This document shows positions 35,109 to 42,949 of a stretch of DNA of 64,000 nucleotides, piece by piece. The notes under the pieces were generated by a model. It saw only the letters and a list, made by a program, of their open reading frames with translations. It did no database searches and was not told where the DNA came from. The translations under genes and the position numbers were made by a program. The stretch's first letter is position 1; each line of letters opens with the position of its first letter. This DNA is from an uncultured Blautia sp. (GTDB lineage: Bacteria > Bacillota > Clostridia > Lachnospirales > Lachnospiraceae), in assembly GCA_900541985.1 (NCBI GenBank), contig UQLX01000002.1, forward strand, positions 133,099 through 197,098, given 5' to 3'.

Positions 35109-36335
35109 CTATTTCACACACACCTTATGGAATTTCTTTTTGCCGCGTTTCAGCACCATGCCTTCTTCGCTGAAATCCTCTTTTTTCACTGTGTGTTTGA
35201 TATCTGTAATCTTTTCACCGTCGATGGATACTCCACCCTGTTCGATCGCACGGCGACCCTCGGAGCGGCTTGGAACAAGGCCGGTTTTTACCAGCATGGT
35301 GATAAGGTCGATACTGCCGTCCTGGAAATCCTCATCCGTAAGCTCTGTGGACGGCATATTCTCTGTATGGGCTCCGCCTGCAAAAAGCGCTCTGGCACCT
35401 TCCTGTGCTTTCTTTGCCTCTTCCTCACCGTGTACCAGATTGGTCAGCTCATAAGCCAGCACTTCTTTTGCCTTGTTCAGCTGACCGCCTTCCCATTTTG
35501 CCATCTCTTCGATTTCCTCCAGCGGAAGGAAGGTAAGAAGACGCATACATTTGATCACATCCGCATCATCCACATTTCTCCAGTACTGGTAAAAATCAAA
35601 TGGTGAAGTTTTGTTCGGATCAAGCCATACAGCTCCGGACTGTGTCTTGCCCATCTTCTTTCCTTCGGAATTCAGAAGGAGTGTGATGGTCATGGCATGT
35701 GCGTCCTTGCCAAGCTTTCTGCGGATCAGTTCCGTACCGCCCAGCATGTTGCTCCACTGGTCGTCACCACCGAACTGCATATTACAGCCGTATTTCTGGA
35801 ACAGCATATAGAAATCATAGCTCTGCATGATCATGTAGTTAAATTCCAGGAAGCTTAATCCTCTTTCCATACGCTGCTTGTAGCACTCTGCGGTCAGCAT
35901 ACGGTTTACAGAAAAATGAGGTCCCACTTCACGGAGAAGCTCCACATAATTCAGACCCATGAGCCAGTCTGCATTGTTTACCATAAGCGCTTTTCCTTCA
36001 GAAAAATCAATAAAACGCTCCATCTGCTTTTTGAAGCAGTCAATGTTGTGCTGGATGGTTTCTTTTGTCATCATCTGACGCATATCGGTTCTTCCGGACG
36101 GATCGCCGATCATACCGGTTCCGCCACCAAGAAGGGCAATGGGACGGTTTCCCGCCATCTGAAGACGCTTCATCAGGCACAGTGCCATAAAGTGTCCCAC
36201 ATGAAGGCTGTCTGCAGTAGGGTCAAAGCCAATATAAAATGTAGCCTTTCCATTGTTTACCATCTCTTTGATCTCGTCTTCGTTTGTCACCTGGGCGATC
36301 AGCCCTCTGGCCTGCAGTTCTTCCCAAACTGTCAT
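35109..36335 (-). CDS. tyrS: Tyrosyl-tRNA synthetase
   Basis: Class I synthetase. HIGH-type motif H45-VGH, KMSKS-type loop KKMGKTQSG, tyrosine-binding YDFYMLFQKYG..QFGGDDQW, and a C-terminal S4 RNA-binding domain (GLVPSRSEGRRAIEQGGVSIDGEK). 408 residues. First gene of tyrS-alaS; the upstream leader is a T-box riboswitch with a UAC specifier. Confidence 0.98.
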   Translation of the reverse strand: MTVWEELQARGLIAQVTNEDEIKEMVNNGKATFYIGFDPTADSLHVGHFMALCLMKRLQMAGNRPIALLGGGTGMIGDPSGRTDMRQMMTKETIQHNIDCFKKQMERFIDFSEGKALMVNNADWLMGLNYVELLREVGPHFSVNRMLTAECYKQRMERGLSFLEFNYMIMQSYDFYMLFQKYGCNMQFGGDDQWSNMLGGTELIRRKLGKDAHAMTITLLLNSEGKKMGKTQSGAVWLDPNKTSPFDFYQYWRNVDDADVIKCMRLLTFLPLEEIEEMAKWEGGQLNKAKEVLAYELTNLVHGEEEAKKAQEGARALFAGGAHTENMPSTELTDEDFQDGSIDLITMLVKTGLVPSRSEGRRAIEQGGVSIDGEKITDIKHTVKKEDFSEEGMVLKRGKKKFHKVCVK

Positions 36336-36354
36336 AATATCTTCCTCCTATACT

Positions 36355-36614
36355 AAAAAGCCCGGTTCCTGTCCTTTTAGGACGAGAACCGGGTCCCGTG
36401 ATACCACCTAAATTCACAGAAAGCTTCCGCCTTCCGCCTCGTTAAGCACGATAACGTGTGCCGATCCGCTGCAGCCTACTTACAGGATATCCTCTGTTCG
36501 GTGCAGAGCTCCGAGATGTATTCGCAAAAGTTCCGCACGCGCCTCTCACCATCCGGCAGCTCTCTGTGTGCTTTCCTGAAGCTACTTCTTCTCTTCCAAG
36601 CCGTTTCATATACT
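36355..36614 (-). promoter_or_regulatory. T-box riboswitch, tyrosine specific
   Basis: Transcript order: stem I with the AGAGAG and GGTGAGAGGC elements, a specifier loop reading GAA-TAC-A with TAC at 36520-36518 (tyrosine codon), the T-box GGTGGTATCACGGG (36408-36395), and a terminator stem CCCGGTTC.. / ..GAACCGGG ending in TTTTT (36393-36355). The T-box bases overlap the terminator's 5' arm, the normal switch. Uncharged tRNA-Tyr should allow read-through into tyrS and alaS. Confidence 0.92.
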
Positions 36615-36620
36615 TCTAAA

Positions 36621-36649
36621 AGTATACAAATCCCCCCATTGTTTGTCAA
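36621..36649 (-). promoter_or_regulatory. Promoter of the tyrS T-box transcript
   Basis: Minus strand TTGACA (36649-36644), 17-base spacer, TATACT (36626-36621): a near-consensus sigma-A promoter just upstream of the leader. Confidence 0.85.
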
Positions 36650-36683
36650 GAGGGATTGCTCTGTAATTTATCAACTTAAAGTG

Positions 36684-37169
36684 TCAGAGAGTGCTGTCCA
36701 GTCCCTCATCTGTATAAAGCTCCGTTCCGTCGGCAGCAGCCGTTGCAAGCTGGTCGCACCGCTCATTCAGAGGATTGTCCGCATGTCCTTTTACCCAGCG
36801 GAACGTTACCTGATGTGGTTCTTTTGCCTTCAGAAGACGCTTCCACAGATCCACATTTTTCACATCCTGATTTTTTCCGCGCTTCCAGTTTTTTTTCAGC
36901 CAGGAATCGATCCAGTGCTGATTGAACGCATCCACCAGGTATTTGGAATCTGAAAAAAGTTCCACCTGGCAGGGACGGTTCAATGCCTCCAGGGCCACAA
37001 TGGCAGCCATCAGCTCCATACGGTTGTTTGTTGTTTTTTTGTAGCCCCGGGATAATTCTCTTTCATGAAGCTGTCCTTTGGAGTCCACATACTGAAGAAC
37101 CGCGCCATAGCCTCCCGGTCCGTCCGGATTTCCTCTGGCAGCGCCATCGGTATATATTTTTACATACAT
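36684..37169 (-). CDS. rnhA: Ribonuclease HI
   Basis: Cleaves RNA in RNA-DNA hybrids. The catalytic carboxylates are D8 (YTDGAARGNP), E52 (NNRMELMA), D74 (FSDSKYLVDAF) and D139 (NERCDQLA). 161 residues, close to the E. coli enzyme, and the basic handle region KKNWKRGKNQDVKN is present. Last gene of the transcript starting with the MutS-like gene. Confidence 0.96.
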   Translation of the reverse strand: MYVKIYTDGAARGNPDGPGGYGAVLQYVDSKGQLHERELSRGYKKTTNNRMELMAAIVALEALNRPCQVELFSDSKYLVDAFNQHWIDSWLKKNWKRGKNQDVKNVDLWKRLLKAKEPHQVTFRWVKGHADNPLNERCDQLATAAADGTELYTDEGLDSTL

Positions 37170-37214
37170 TCTGTCATCTCTCCTAATCTACTGCTTTTAT
37201 TTTACTGTCATCAG

Positions 37215-37979
37215 TCACATCCTGTTTCTTTTCTTCAATGCCTGTCGTCTCTTTTTTGCATCCAGAAGAATCCCTTTGGGATTTCTGATAAATATCTCAT
37301 CGGCATAATCACTGTCATATTTTTTTGAAACATAATCATATGCCTCCCCCAGCCGGGAGATCCTCTCCTGACTTCCATGACAATCCGAGCCCACAAAATG
37401 CACTTTTCCGTTTTTCAGAAGTTTTTTGCAGAAGTATCTGGTTCCAAAGCCTTCTTTACCTGTAATACTGTCCGCATTCACCTGTACAAAAGCTCCCATC
37501 CCGATCAGCTCGTCGATCAGCCCTATATTTTCTCTCATACAGCCATAGCGTTCAATATGGGCGATCACCGGCTTATATCCATTACTCAGAAGCGCATACA
37601 GACGCTCCCGTATATAGAACGCATCCATACTGTTGGAAAATTCCGTAAGAACATACCGGGATCCCGCCATAGGAAGCACCTCTCCTGCTTTCAGAAGAGA
37701 TACCATATCAACCTCTGCATGGAATTCACAGCCCAGATAAAGTCTGAGTTCCCGGTCATACTCCCATGCCACTTCTCTGAGAAGCCGGAACTGCTTCTTT
37801 ATTTCAGAAACGGAAGTTTCAAACATCCTTTTTCTGTAATGAGGTGTCACAATCATTGTACGCACACCCTGGTCATATTCCATTTTCAACATTCTTATTG
37901 CTTCTTCCATATTTTTGGCACCATCATCAACAGAGGGAAGAATATGACAGTGCATATCAACAAGACCGGCAACCGGCAT
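37215..37979 (-). CDS. PHP-type tyrosine-protein phosphatase (CpsB/YwqE family)
   Basis: Manganese-dependent phosphatase of the PHP superfamily that usually dephosphorylates capsule or exopolysaccharide tyrosine kinases. Metal-binding motifs: DMHCHILPSVDDG, TPHYRK, GCEFHAEVD, AHIERYG and GSDCHGSQERI. The ATG at 37979 follows AAGGAG by eight bases. 254 residues. No BY-kinase or capsule gene lies in the window, so the target is unknown. Confidence 0.87.
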   Translation of the reverse strand: MPVAGLVDMHCHILPSVDDGAKNMEEAIRMLKMEYDQGVRTMIVTPHYRKRMFETSVSEIKKQFRLLREVAWEYDRELRLYLGCEFHAEVDMVSLLKAGEVLPMAGSRYVLTEFSNSMDAFYIRERLYALLSNGYKPVIAHIERYGCMRENIGLIDELIGMGAFVQVNADSITGKEGFGTRYFCKKLLKNGKVHFVGSDCHGSQERISRLGEAYDYVSKKYDSDYADEIFIRNPKGILLDAKKRRQALKKRNRM

Positions 37980-38003
37980 CTGTACCACTCCTTTTTCATC
38001 AGT

Positions 38004-39710
38004 TTATTTTCTGCAGGCTTTCCATACACCTGTTTTTTCAAAATCCTCTGCCGCCTCTTCTGCCGCCTTCACTGTTTCCGGATCATATTTCAGCATAGAA
38101 AGAAGTTTAATGGCATTTCTTGAGGTCGCGCGTCCCTCTTTCAGAATATAGTCGAACAGCACCTGATTCTCCAGTATTTTCTCTTCAAAATGAACATTTC
38201 GATACTGTCCGTCCAGAATATAAGAAAGCTCTATATCATGTGTTGCTGCAAAAGGAAGTACCTGATTCTGATTCAAAGAACTCAAAATCCGGGAAGAAGC
38301 GGCAATTCTTTCAATAGTATTGGTTCCCCTGAGAACCTCATCAATGATACAGAGAAGAGGTTCTTCTTTTTTGCTTTCATCCAGAATTCTTTTCAGGGAC
38401 CGGATTTCTACAATAAAATAACTTTCACCGCCCGAAAGATCATCTCTCAGCGCCATGGAAGTCATCACTTTGAGAAAAGGTGCACTGTAAGAAGAACAGG
38501 TACAGGTAAGCACCGTCTGGGCAAGAATACTGTTGATGGCAATATTTTTCAAAAAGGTGGATTTCCCCGAGGCATTGGATCCTGTAATCAGCATCCCGCT
38601 GTCTGCAGTGATACTGTTTGCTACCGGTTCCCGGATCAGGGGATGATACAGATCCTCTGCCTTCAGCCGGATATGCCCTTCTTTTTGTTCAACAAATTCC
38701 GGCCCGGACCAGAGCGGAAGAAGCTCACGAAAAGAAGCAATGGAAATCACCGCATCCAGTTCTCCCAGATTATCCAGAAGCAGCATGATCTCTTCTGTTT
38801 TTCCCCGGATCGTACTTAATGTTTTGTTGTAGGTGAGAATGTCTACATGAAAAACCATTCGGAAATAATCAAGCAGAAGCTGAGCCGGGTCTCCGGAGGT
38901 TTCATTTTTACTTGTAAGAAAAAAAGCTCTCTTTTTCAATCCCGCCAGAGCTTTTTTGCCTCTGCGGATATTTTCCATCTGAAGGCGGATTTCCGGCCAG
39001 TCTGCCGACTCCATGCTCTCCGCCATATCCAGCATGCGGAGAAAGCTGGAAAAGCAGTCCAGAAACGCAGCAATTCTGGCTCTCTCATTTCCGGCATAAT
39101 AGTATATCACGTTTCCCGTACTCAGCAGGACAAACAGAAGAAGCCCTGGAACCGGATAGAATGGAAAAACTGCCAGAAGGGTTAATAAAAGCACCGTCAG
39201 CATGATCCAGTGAGGTACTGTACTGACAGAAGGTGCATTTTCCAGGGCAAAGATCGTGTCCGAAAGCGATCCGTGCCAGGTCTTTCCCACACCGGAAAGC
39301 ATTAACTGCATTTTTTCTCTTTTTTCTTTATTTTCACTGAAAAAGCGGATCAGTTTTTCTCTTTGTTCTATTTCCTCTTTCTGAAACAGGGGGCGTCTCA
39401 GCATATTGTAGAGAACATCCTCTCCGGGAGAAGAAACCGTCTGATTGATCAGCATATAGATCCTGTCCATATCCAGGTCATTCCAGGTGATATCATCTAT
39501 AAAAAACTTCTGATCACCTTTTCTGCGAAAATAATGAGCAATGTTGTCTATATCTCCCGGAGAATATTCCCGTTCCGGTACCTGTCCGTAAATCCTCCGT
39601 ATTTTTCGCAGAATTCGTTTTCTGTTTTTATGATTTTCATAGCTGATCCACAAAGCCACGCACAGGATAACTGCCACAGTGACCAGAATCACCATTATAT
39701 ATGGATGCAT
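38004..39710 (-). CDS. Membrane-anchored MutS-like ATPase
   Basis: The C-terminal third is a MutS ATPase domain: Walker A TGSNASGKSTFL, the LSGGESYFIVEI signature, Walker B LLCIIDEVLRGTN and a conserved His in PFAATHDIELSY. Upstream, hydrophobic segments at about residues 5-25 and a pair near 170-215 predict membrane attachment, and the mismatch-recognition domain of MutS is absent. 568 residues from the ATG at 39710, which has AAAGG seven bases before it. Head of a three-gene transcript with the PHP phosphatase and rnhA. Role unknown; not a mismatch repair enzyme by architecture. Confidence 0.82.
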   Translation of the reverse strand: MHPYIMVILVTVAVILCVALWISYENHKNRKRILRKIRRIYGQVPEREYSPGDIDNIAHYFRRKGDQKFFIDDITWNDLDMDRIYMLINQTVSSPGEDVLYNMLRRPLFQKEEIEQREKLIRFFSENKEKREKMQLMLSGVGKTWHGSLSDTIFALENAPSVSTVPHWIMLTVLLLTLLAVFPFYPVPGLLLFVLLSTGNVIYYYAGNERARIAAFLDCFSSFLRMLDMAESMESADWPEIRLQMENIRRGKKALAGLKKRAFFLTSKNETSGDPAQLLLDYFRMVFHVDILTYNKTLSTIRGKTEEIMLLLDNLGELDAVISIASFRELLPLWSGPEFVEQKEGHIRLKAEDLYHPLIREPVANSITADSGMLITGSNASGKSTFLKNIAINSILAQTVLTCTCSSYSAPFLKVMTSMALRDDLSGGESYFIVEIRSLKRILDESKKEEPLLCIIDEVLRGTNTIERIAASSRILSSLNQNQVLPFAATHDIELSYILDGQYRNVHFEEKILENQVLFDYILKEGRATSRNAIKLLSMLKYDPETVKAAEEAAEDFEKTGVWKACRK

Positions 39711-39772
39711 AAGATCGCCTTTCTCCATTATAAACTACATCTATCACGATTAATCTGTAAATCGTTAAGCTG

Positions 39773-39801
39773 AGTATACTTAAAAAAATTTTTTCTGTCA
39801 A
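39773..39801 (-). promoter_or_regulatory. Promoter of the MutS-like gene transcript
   Basis: Minus strand TTGACA (39801-39796), 17 bases, TATACT (39778-39773). Strong sigma-A match, about 60 bases before the gene. Confidence 0.8.
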
Positions 39802-39878
39802 TCACAAACAGCAGCGTCACACAGGACAGTCTGCAAACATAATATGGAGTGTAGATCAAATTACGGAGGATTTTTGTA

Positions 39879-40160
39879 ATGAGTGATTTAGCTGCTGCAA
39901 ACTGTGGTTGTGGAGAAGAAAGATGCGGATGTGGCTGTGAAAACAGCTGTGGCTGCGGAAATAACGCTGGAAACAATATCCTCGGCGGAAACTCCTGCAG
40001 CTGTATTCTCTGGCTCATCATTCTGATGTGCTTCTGCGGCAATAATAACAGCTGCGGATGCAATAACAACGGAGGAGACTGCTGCTGGATCATCCTGATC
40101 CTGCTTCTTCTTTGCGGGGGATGCGGCAATGGCTGGGGTGGAAACAACGGCTGCTGCTGA
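39879..40160 (+). CDS. Small Cys/Gly/Asn-rich membrane-associated protein
   Basis: 93 residues with 19 cysteines, mostly as CGC and CxC groups separated by Gly and Asn, and two hydrophobic stretches (ILWLIILM and WIILILLLL) set between the Cys-rich blocks. Proteins of this look occur in Lachnospiraceae and have been auto-named chorion class high-cysteine protein; no function is known to me. GGAGG precedes the ATG and a strong terminator follows, so this is a real, monocistronic gene. It might bind metal or form a disulfide-linked surface or spore layer; both are guesses. Confidence 0.8.
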   Translation: MSDLAAANCGCGEERCGCGCENSCGCGNNAGNNILGGNSCSCILWLIILMCFCGNNNSCGCNNNGGDCCWIILILLLLCGGCGNGWGGNNGCC

Positions 40161-40175
40161 TCATTTCCCGTCATC

Positions 40176-40207
40176 AAAAGGCAGAGGTTATTTCCTCTGC
40201 CTTTTTT
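40176..40207. terminator. Bidirectional terminator after the Cys-rich gene
   Basis: 12-bp stem AAAAGGCAGAGG / CCTCTGCCTTTT with a six-base loop and T runs on both strands. The loop contains the stop codon of the 47-residue minus-strand gene. Confidence 0.9.
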
Positions 40208-40331
40208 CTCCTGTGTCTACAGAATCCTGTTTTTCTTCTTTTTCCTGTCTTTTCTTTTCTATCATACATTCCAGATCTATTTCATAAAAGGCATTTCCAT
40301 CCAGGATCAGCCTGTGCCCTTCTTCTTTCAT
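40188..40331 (-). CDS. Small conserved-looking protein, 47 residues
   Basis: Open frame from ATG at 40331 to a stop at 40188, with GAGGG seven bases before the start. The protein begins MKEEGHRLILDGNAFYEIDL and ends in a strongly charged Lys/Glu/Arg tail. The ordered hydrophobic/charged N-terminus, RBS, a TATAAT at 40363-40358 and a terminator that begins right at the stop codon all support a real gene. Function not recognised. Convergent with the Cys-rich gene. Confidence 0.6.
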   Translation of the reverse strand: MKEEGHRLILDGNAFYEIDLECMIEKKRQEKEEKQDSVDTGEKRQRK

Positions 40332-40401
40332 AACCTATCCCTCAGATTCTTTTCTTTATTATAATATGAAAAGATCTTTTTTCTGTGTATCTGTTCACCT
40401 G

Positions 40402-40430
40402 TTGGTATGTTCGTGCATATTCTTTATACA
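40402..40430 (+). promoter_or_regulatory. Promoter of the two-gene small-protein operon
   Basis: TTGGTA (40402-40407), 17-base spacer, TATACA (40425-40430), followed 34 bases later by the first ATG with AAAGGAG. Confidence 0.6.
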
Positions 40431-40463
40431 GAACACATATATTCCCAAAAAGGAGTTTACCGT

Positions 40464-40790
40464 ATGGAACAGGAATCCATTACCCAGACAGCTCTGGATC
40501 AGATGGTATGCAGTGACAGCGGGCAGCTGCTGAAAGCGGCTGTTCCGTATCTGCCTCCCCGGGGACAGCAGGTCATTTCTCTCTATTCCAAAATCATGGA
40601 GCTGAAAAACACACTGTCTCTTTTTGCACCGGATCGGCAAAATATGCAGATCTGTGCCATTCCGTCCGCTGATCCGATGGAAATGCTGCAGGATCTGCAA
40701 AGATTCAGTTATGGCAAATCCGCACAGCTGCTGGACCAGATTGCAAATATAGCGGTTATCGCAGAAATACTGAAGATCATGAATGAATAA
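40464..40790 (+). CDS. Hypothetical protein, 108 residues
   Basis: Unrecognised. From the ATG at 40464 (AAAGGAG eight bases before) the protein begins MEQESITQTALDQMVCSDSG. It is predicted mostly helical with no membrane segment or signal. A PYLPPRGQQVISLYSKIMELKNTLSLF segment and a helical C-terminus suggest a protein-interaction module. It is followed 26 bases later by another small gene on the same strand. Start upstream at 40407 is rejected because it overlaps the -10 region. Confidence 0.7.
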   Translation: MEQESITQTALDQMVCSDSGQLLKAAVPYLPPRGQQVISLYSKIMELKNTLSLFAPDRQNMQICAIPSADPMEMLQDLQRFSYGKSAQLLDQIANIAVIAEILKIMNE

Positions 40791-40816
40791 AAATAATCAA
40801 AAAGAAGGGAATCAAT

Positions 40817-41089
40817 ATGGATACAAATTGGCAGAACAACCCCAGACTTGCAAACATGGACAAAAGCAAGCTGGAAATGCTTCAGAATCTGGCAGAGCAG
40901 GGAACCGGCAAAAGCGCCTCCGAAATGCTTCCTTTTTTAATGAGTGCAGCCTCCCGCGGAAAAAACAACGGATTAAATTTTTCGTCTGATGAAATTTCTG
41001 CCGTGCTGGAAGTTCTGAAAGCAGGAAAATCTCCTCAGGAGGCTGCAAAGATGGATCGTATTGTAAATCTCATGAAAATGATCCGGTAA
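40817..41089 (+). CDS. Hypothetical protein, 90 residues
   Basis: Unrecognised small soluble protein, helical throughout, beginning MDTNWQNNPRLANMDKSKL and ending with VNLMKMIR. Contains two amphipathic helices around LEMLQNLAEQGTGKSASEML and ISAVLEVLKAGKSPQEAAKM. RBS GAAGGGAA precedes the ATG. Second gene of the two-gene plus-strand operon, ending three bases from the end of the convergent cinA gene. Confidence 0.72.
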   Translation: MDTNWQNNPRLANMDKSKLEMLQNLAEQGTGKSASEMLPFLMSAASRGKNNGLNFSSDEISAVLEVLKAGKSPQEAAKMDRIVNLMKMIR

Positions 41090-41092
41090 TTA

Positions 41093-42361
41093 TCAGCTAT
41101 TTTTGTTGACGCCTTCCATCATACACTCTCTTAAAAAAGCCAGTGCATGTGCAGTTGTCTGTTCTCTTACCTTGGCACGGTTGCCTGTAAAATGGTATTC
41201 ACGGACAACTGTCTTGCCGTTATAACAGCATCCCATAAATACTGTTCCCACCGGCTTTTCTTTAGATCCGCCATCGGGTCCTGCAATACCGGTTACAGAA
41301 AGGCAGATGTCTGTTTTTGACACAAAACAGCCGCCCTTTGCCATTTCCTTGGCACATTTCTCTGATACCGCACCATTTACTTTCAGAGTTGATTTTTTCA
41401 CCCCGAGGCTTTTACGTTTCGCACGATTGCTGTAAGTGACCAGACCCTGAAGAAATACCTCTGAGGCTCCCGGAACATTTACAATCCTGGAAGCAATGGC
41501 ACCTCCTGTGCAGGACTCTGCCAGAGATAACGTCAGTTTCTGGTCCTTCAGCATATCCACAACTGCCTCTTCCAGAGTCTTCCCTTCTTCTGTGGCAAAA
41601 ATATTCTTACCAAAACGGCTTTTCAGTTCTCTTACAACAGGTTTGATCAGCTTCTTACACTCTTTTTCACTTTCCGCCTTTGCTGTAATCCTCAAATGAA
41701 CCTCACCTGTTTTTGCATAGGGAGCAATCGTGGGGTTTGACTGTTTTTCAATAAGATCCTGAATTTCCTCCGCAACCTGACTCTCACCGATAGAACAGAT
41801 TTTTACCATCTGAGAATATATGATCTCCGGCTGTTTTTTACGAAGATAAGGATATACCTCTTCCTCAAACATTGGCTTCAGTTCATTTGGAGGTCCCGGA
41901 AGGAGGATTGCTGTCTTACCGTTTTTTTCAATAATAAGTCCCGGCGCTGTCCCATTATGATTGTCAAGCACCAGAGCCCCCTGAGGAACCAGCGCCTGCT
42001 TGTAATTATTGGAAGTGATCCTTCTCTGCGCATCATTTTTTTCGTATTGTTTCAAATAGGCATCCAGAAGCGCTCTGCTGTGAGCATCCTCAACAAGAGG
42101 AAGCCCCAGGACTTCTGATGTAATTTCCTTGGTAAGGTCATCCTCTGTAGGACCCAGACCTCCTGTAAGAATTACAACATCGGAACGATCCAGGGCAGTC
42201 CTGATCGTACTGCGCATCCGTTCCGCATTATCTCCTACCACAGTCTGATAATACAGACTCAGCCCCAGCTGCGCGCATTTTTCCGCAAGATAGGCACTGT
42301 TGGTATTTACAATATTTCCAAGCAAAATTTCTGTACCTACTGCTACCAGTTCTGTAATCAT
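41093..42361 (-). CDS. cinA: Competence/damage-inducible protein CinA (nicotinamide-nucleotide amidase type)
   Basis: Two-domain protein: N-terminal MoCF-like domain (MITELVAVGTEILLGN, VVILTGGLGPTEDDLTKEI), and a C-terminal CinA/PncC domain (TLSLAESCTGGAIASRIVNVPGAS, ITGIAGPDGGSKEKPVGTVF) that deamidates NMN in characterised members. 422 residues, normal. Last gene of the yicC-pgsA operon, 48 bases after pgsA; pgsA-cinA order is common in Firmicutes. AGGAGG precedes the ATG. Confidence 0.96.
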   Translation of the reverse strand: MITELVAVGTEILLGNIVNTNSAYLAEKCAQLGLSLYYQTVVGDNAERMRSTIRTALDRSDVVILTGGLGPTEDDLTKEITSEVLGLPLVEDAHSRALLDAYLKQYEKNDAQRRITSNNYKQALVPQGALVLDNHNGTAPGLIIEKNGKTAILLPGPPNELKPMFEEEVYPYLRKKQPEIIYSQMVKICSIGESQVAEEIQDLIEKQSNPTIAPYAKTGEVHLRITAKAESEKECKKLIKPVVRELKSRFGKNIFATEEGKTLEEAVVDMLKDQKLTLSLAESCTGGAIASRIVNVPGASEVFLQGLVTYSNRAKRKSLGVKKSTLKVNGAVSEKCAKEMAKGGCFVSKTDICLSVTGIAGPDGGSKEKPVGTVFMGCCYNGKTVVREYHFTGNRAKVREQTTAHALAFLRECMMEGVNKNS

Positions 42362-42409
42362 CTTTTGCTGCCTCCTTTTTATCCTTTAAAAATAGTGTAA
42401 ACAGTTCTT

Positions 42410-42949
42410 TTACTCCTGCATGGACAGGACAGACCGGTTCTGCCATATGTAAGTAATCAGAGAGATTACTGTCAGCGCCAGAGACAGCCAGATAAAAATC
42501 TGCTCCAGGACTGCAAATACTCCATCGAAATGCAGGATCAAAAGAATGATCATGATCATCTGCGAAACGGTTTTAAATTTGCCCCAGTAATTTGCCGCGA
42601 TCACAATGCCGTTCTCTGCAGCGATCAGACGGAATCCGCTGATAATAAATTCTCTGGCAATAATCACAATCACGATCCATGCCGGAAGTCTTTCCAGCTG
42701 AATCATACAGATCATAGCAGAACATACCAGAAGCTTATCTGCCAGAGGATCCATAAATTTTCCAAAATTTGTTACGAGATGGTTTTTACGTGCCAGATAT
42801 CCGTCAAACCAGTCTGTTATACTGGCTCCTGCAAAAATTACCAGAGAGATATAGCGGTTTGCTTCTCCTCCGATATCTGTCAGCAAAAACAAAACCAAAA
42901 AAGGAACAAGTATCATTCTACCAACGGTCAGTTTATTCGGTGTATTCAT
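42410..42949 (-). CDS. pgsA: CDP-diacylglycerol-glycerol-3-phosphate 3-phosphatidyltransferase
   Basis: Membrane enzyme for phosphatidylglycerol phosphate synthesis. The CDP-alcohol phosphotransferase signature DGYLAR..G...D...D is at about residues 44-70 (WFDGYLARKN, FGKFMDPLADKLL). Four or five membrane helices, 179 residues. Overlaps the rimO stop by 17 bases. Confidence 0.95.
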   Translation of the reverse strand: MNTPNKLTVGRMILVPFLVLFLLTDIGGEANRYISLVIFAGASITDWFDGYLARKNHLVTNFGKFMDPLADKLLVCSAMICMIQLERLPAWIVIVIIAREFIISGFRLIAAENGIVIAANYWGKFKTVSQMIMIILLILHFDGVFAVLEQIFIWLSLALTVISLITYIWQNRSVLSMQE

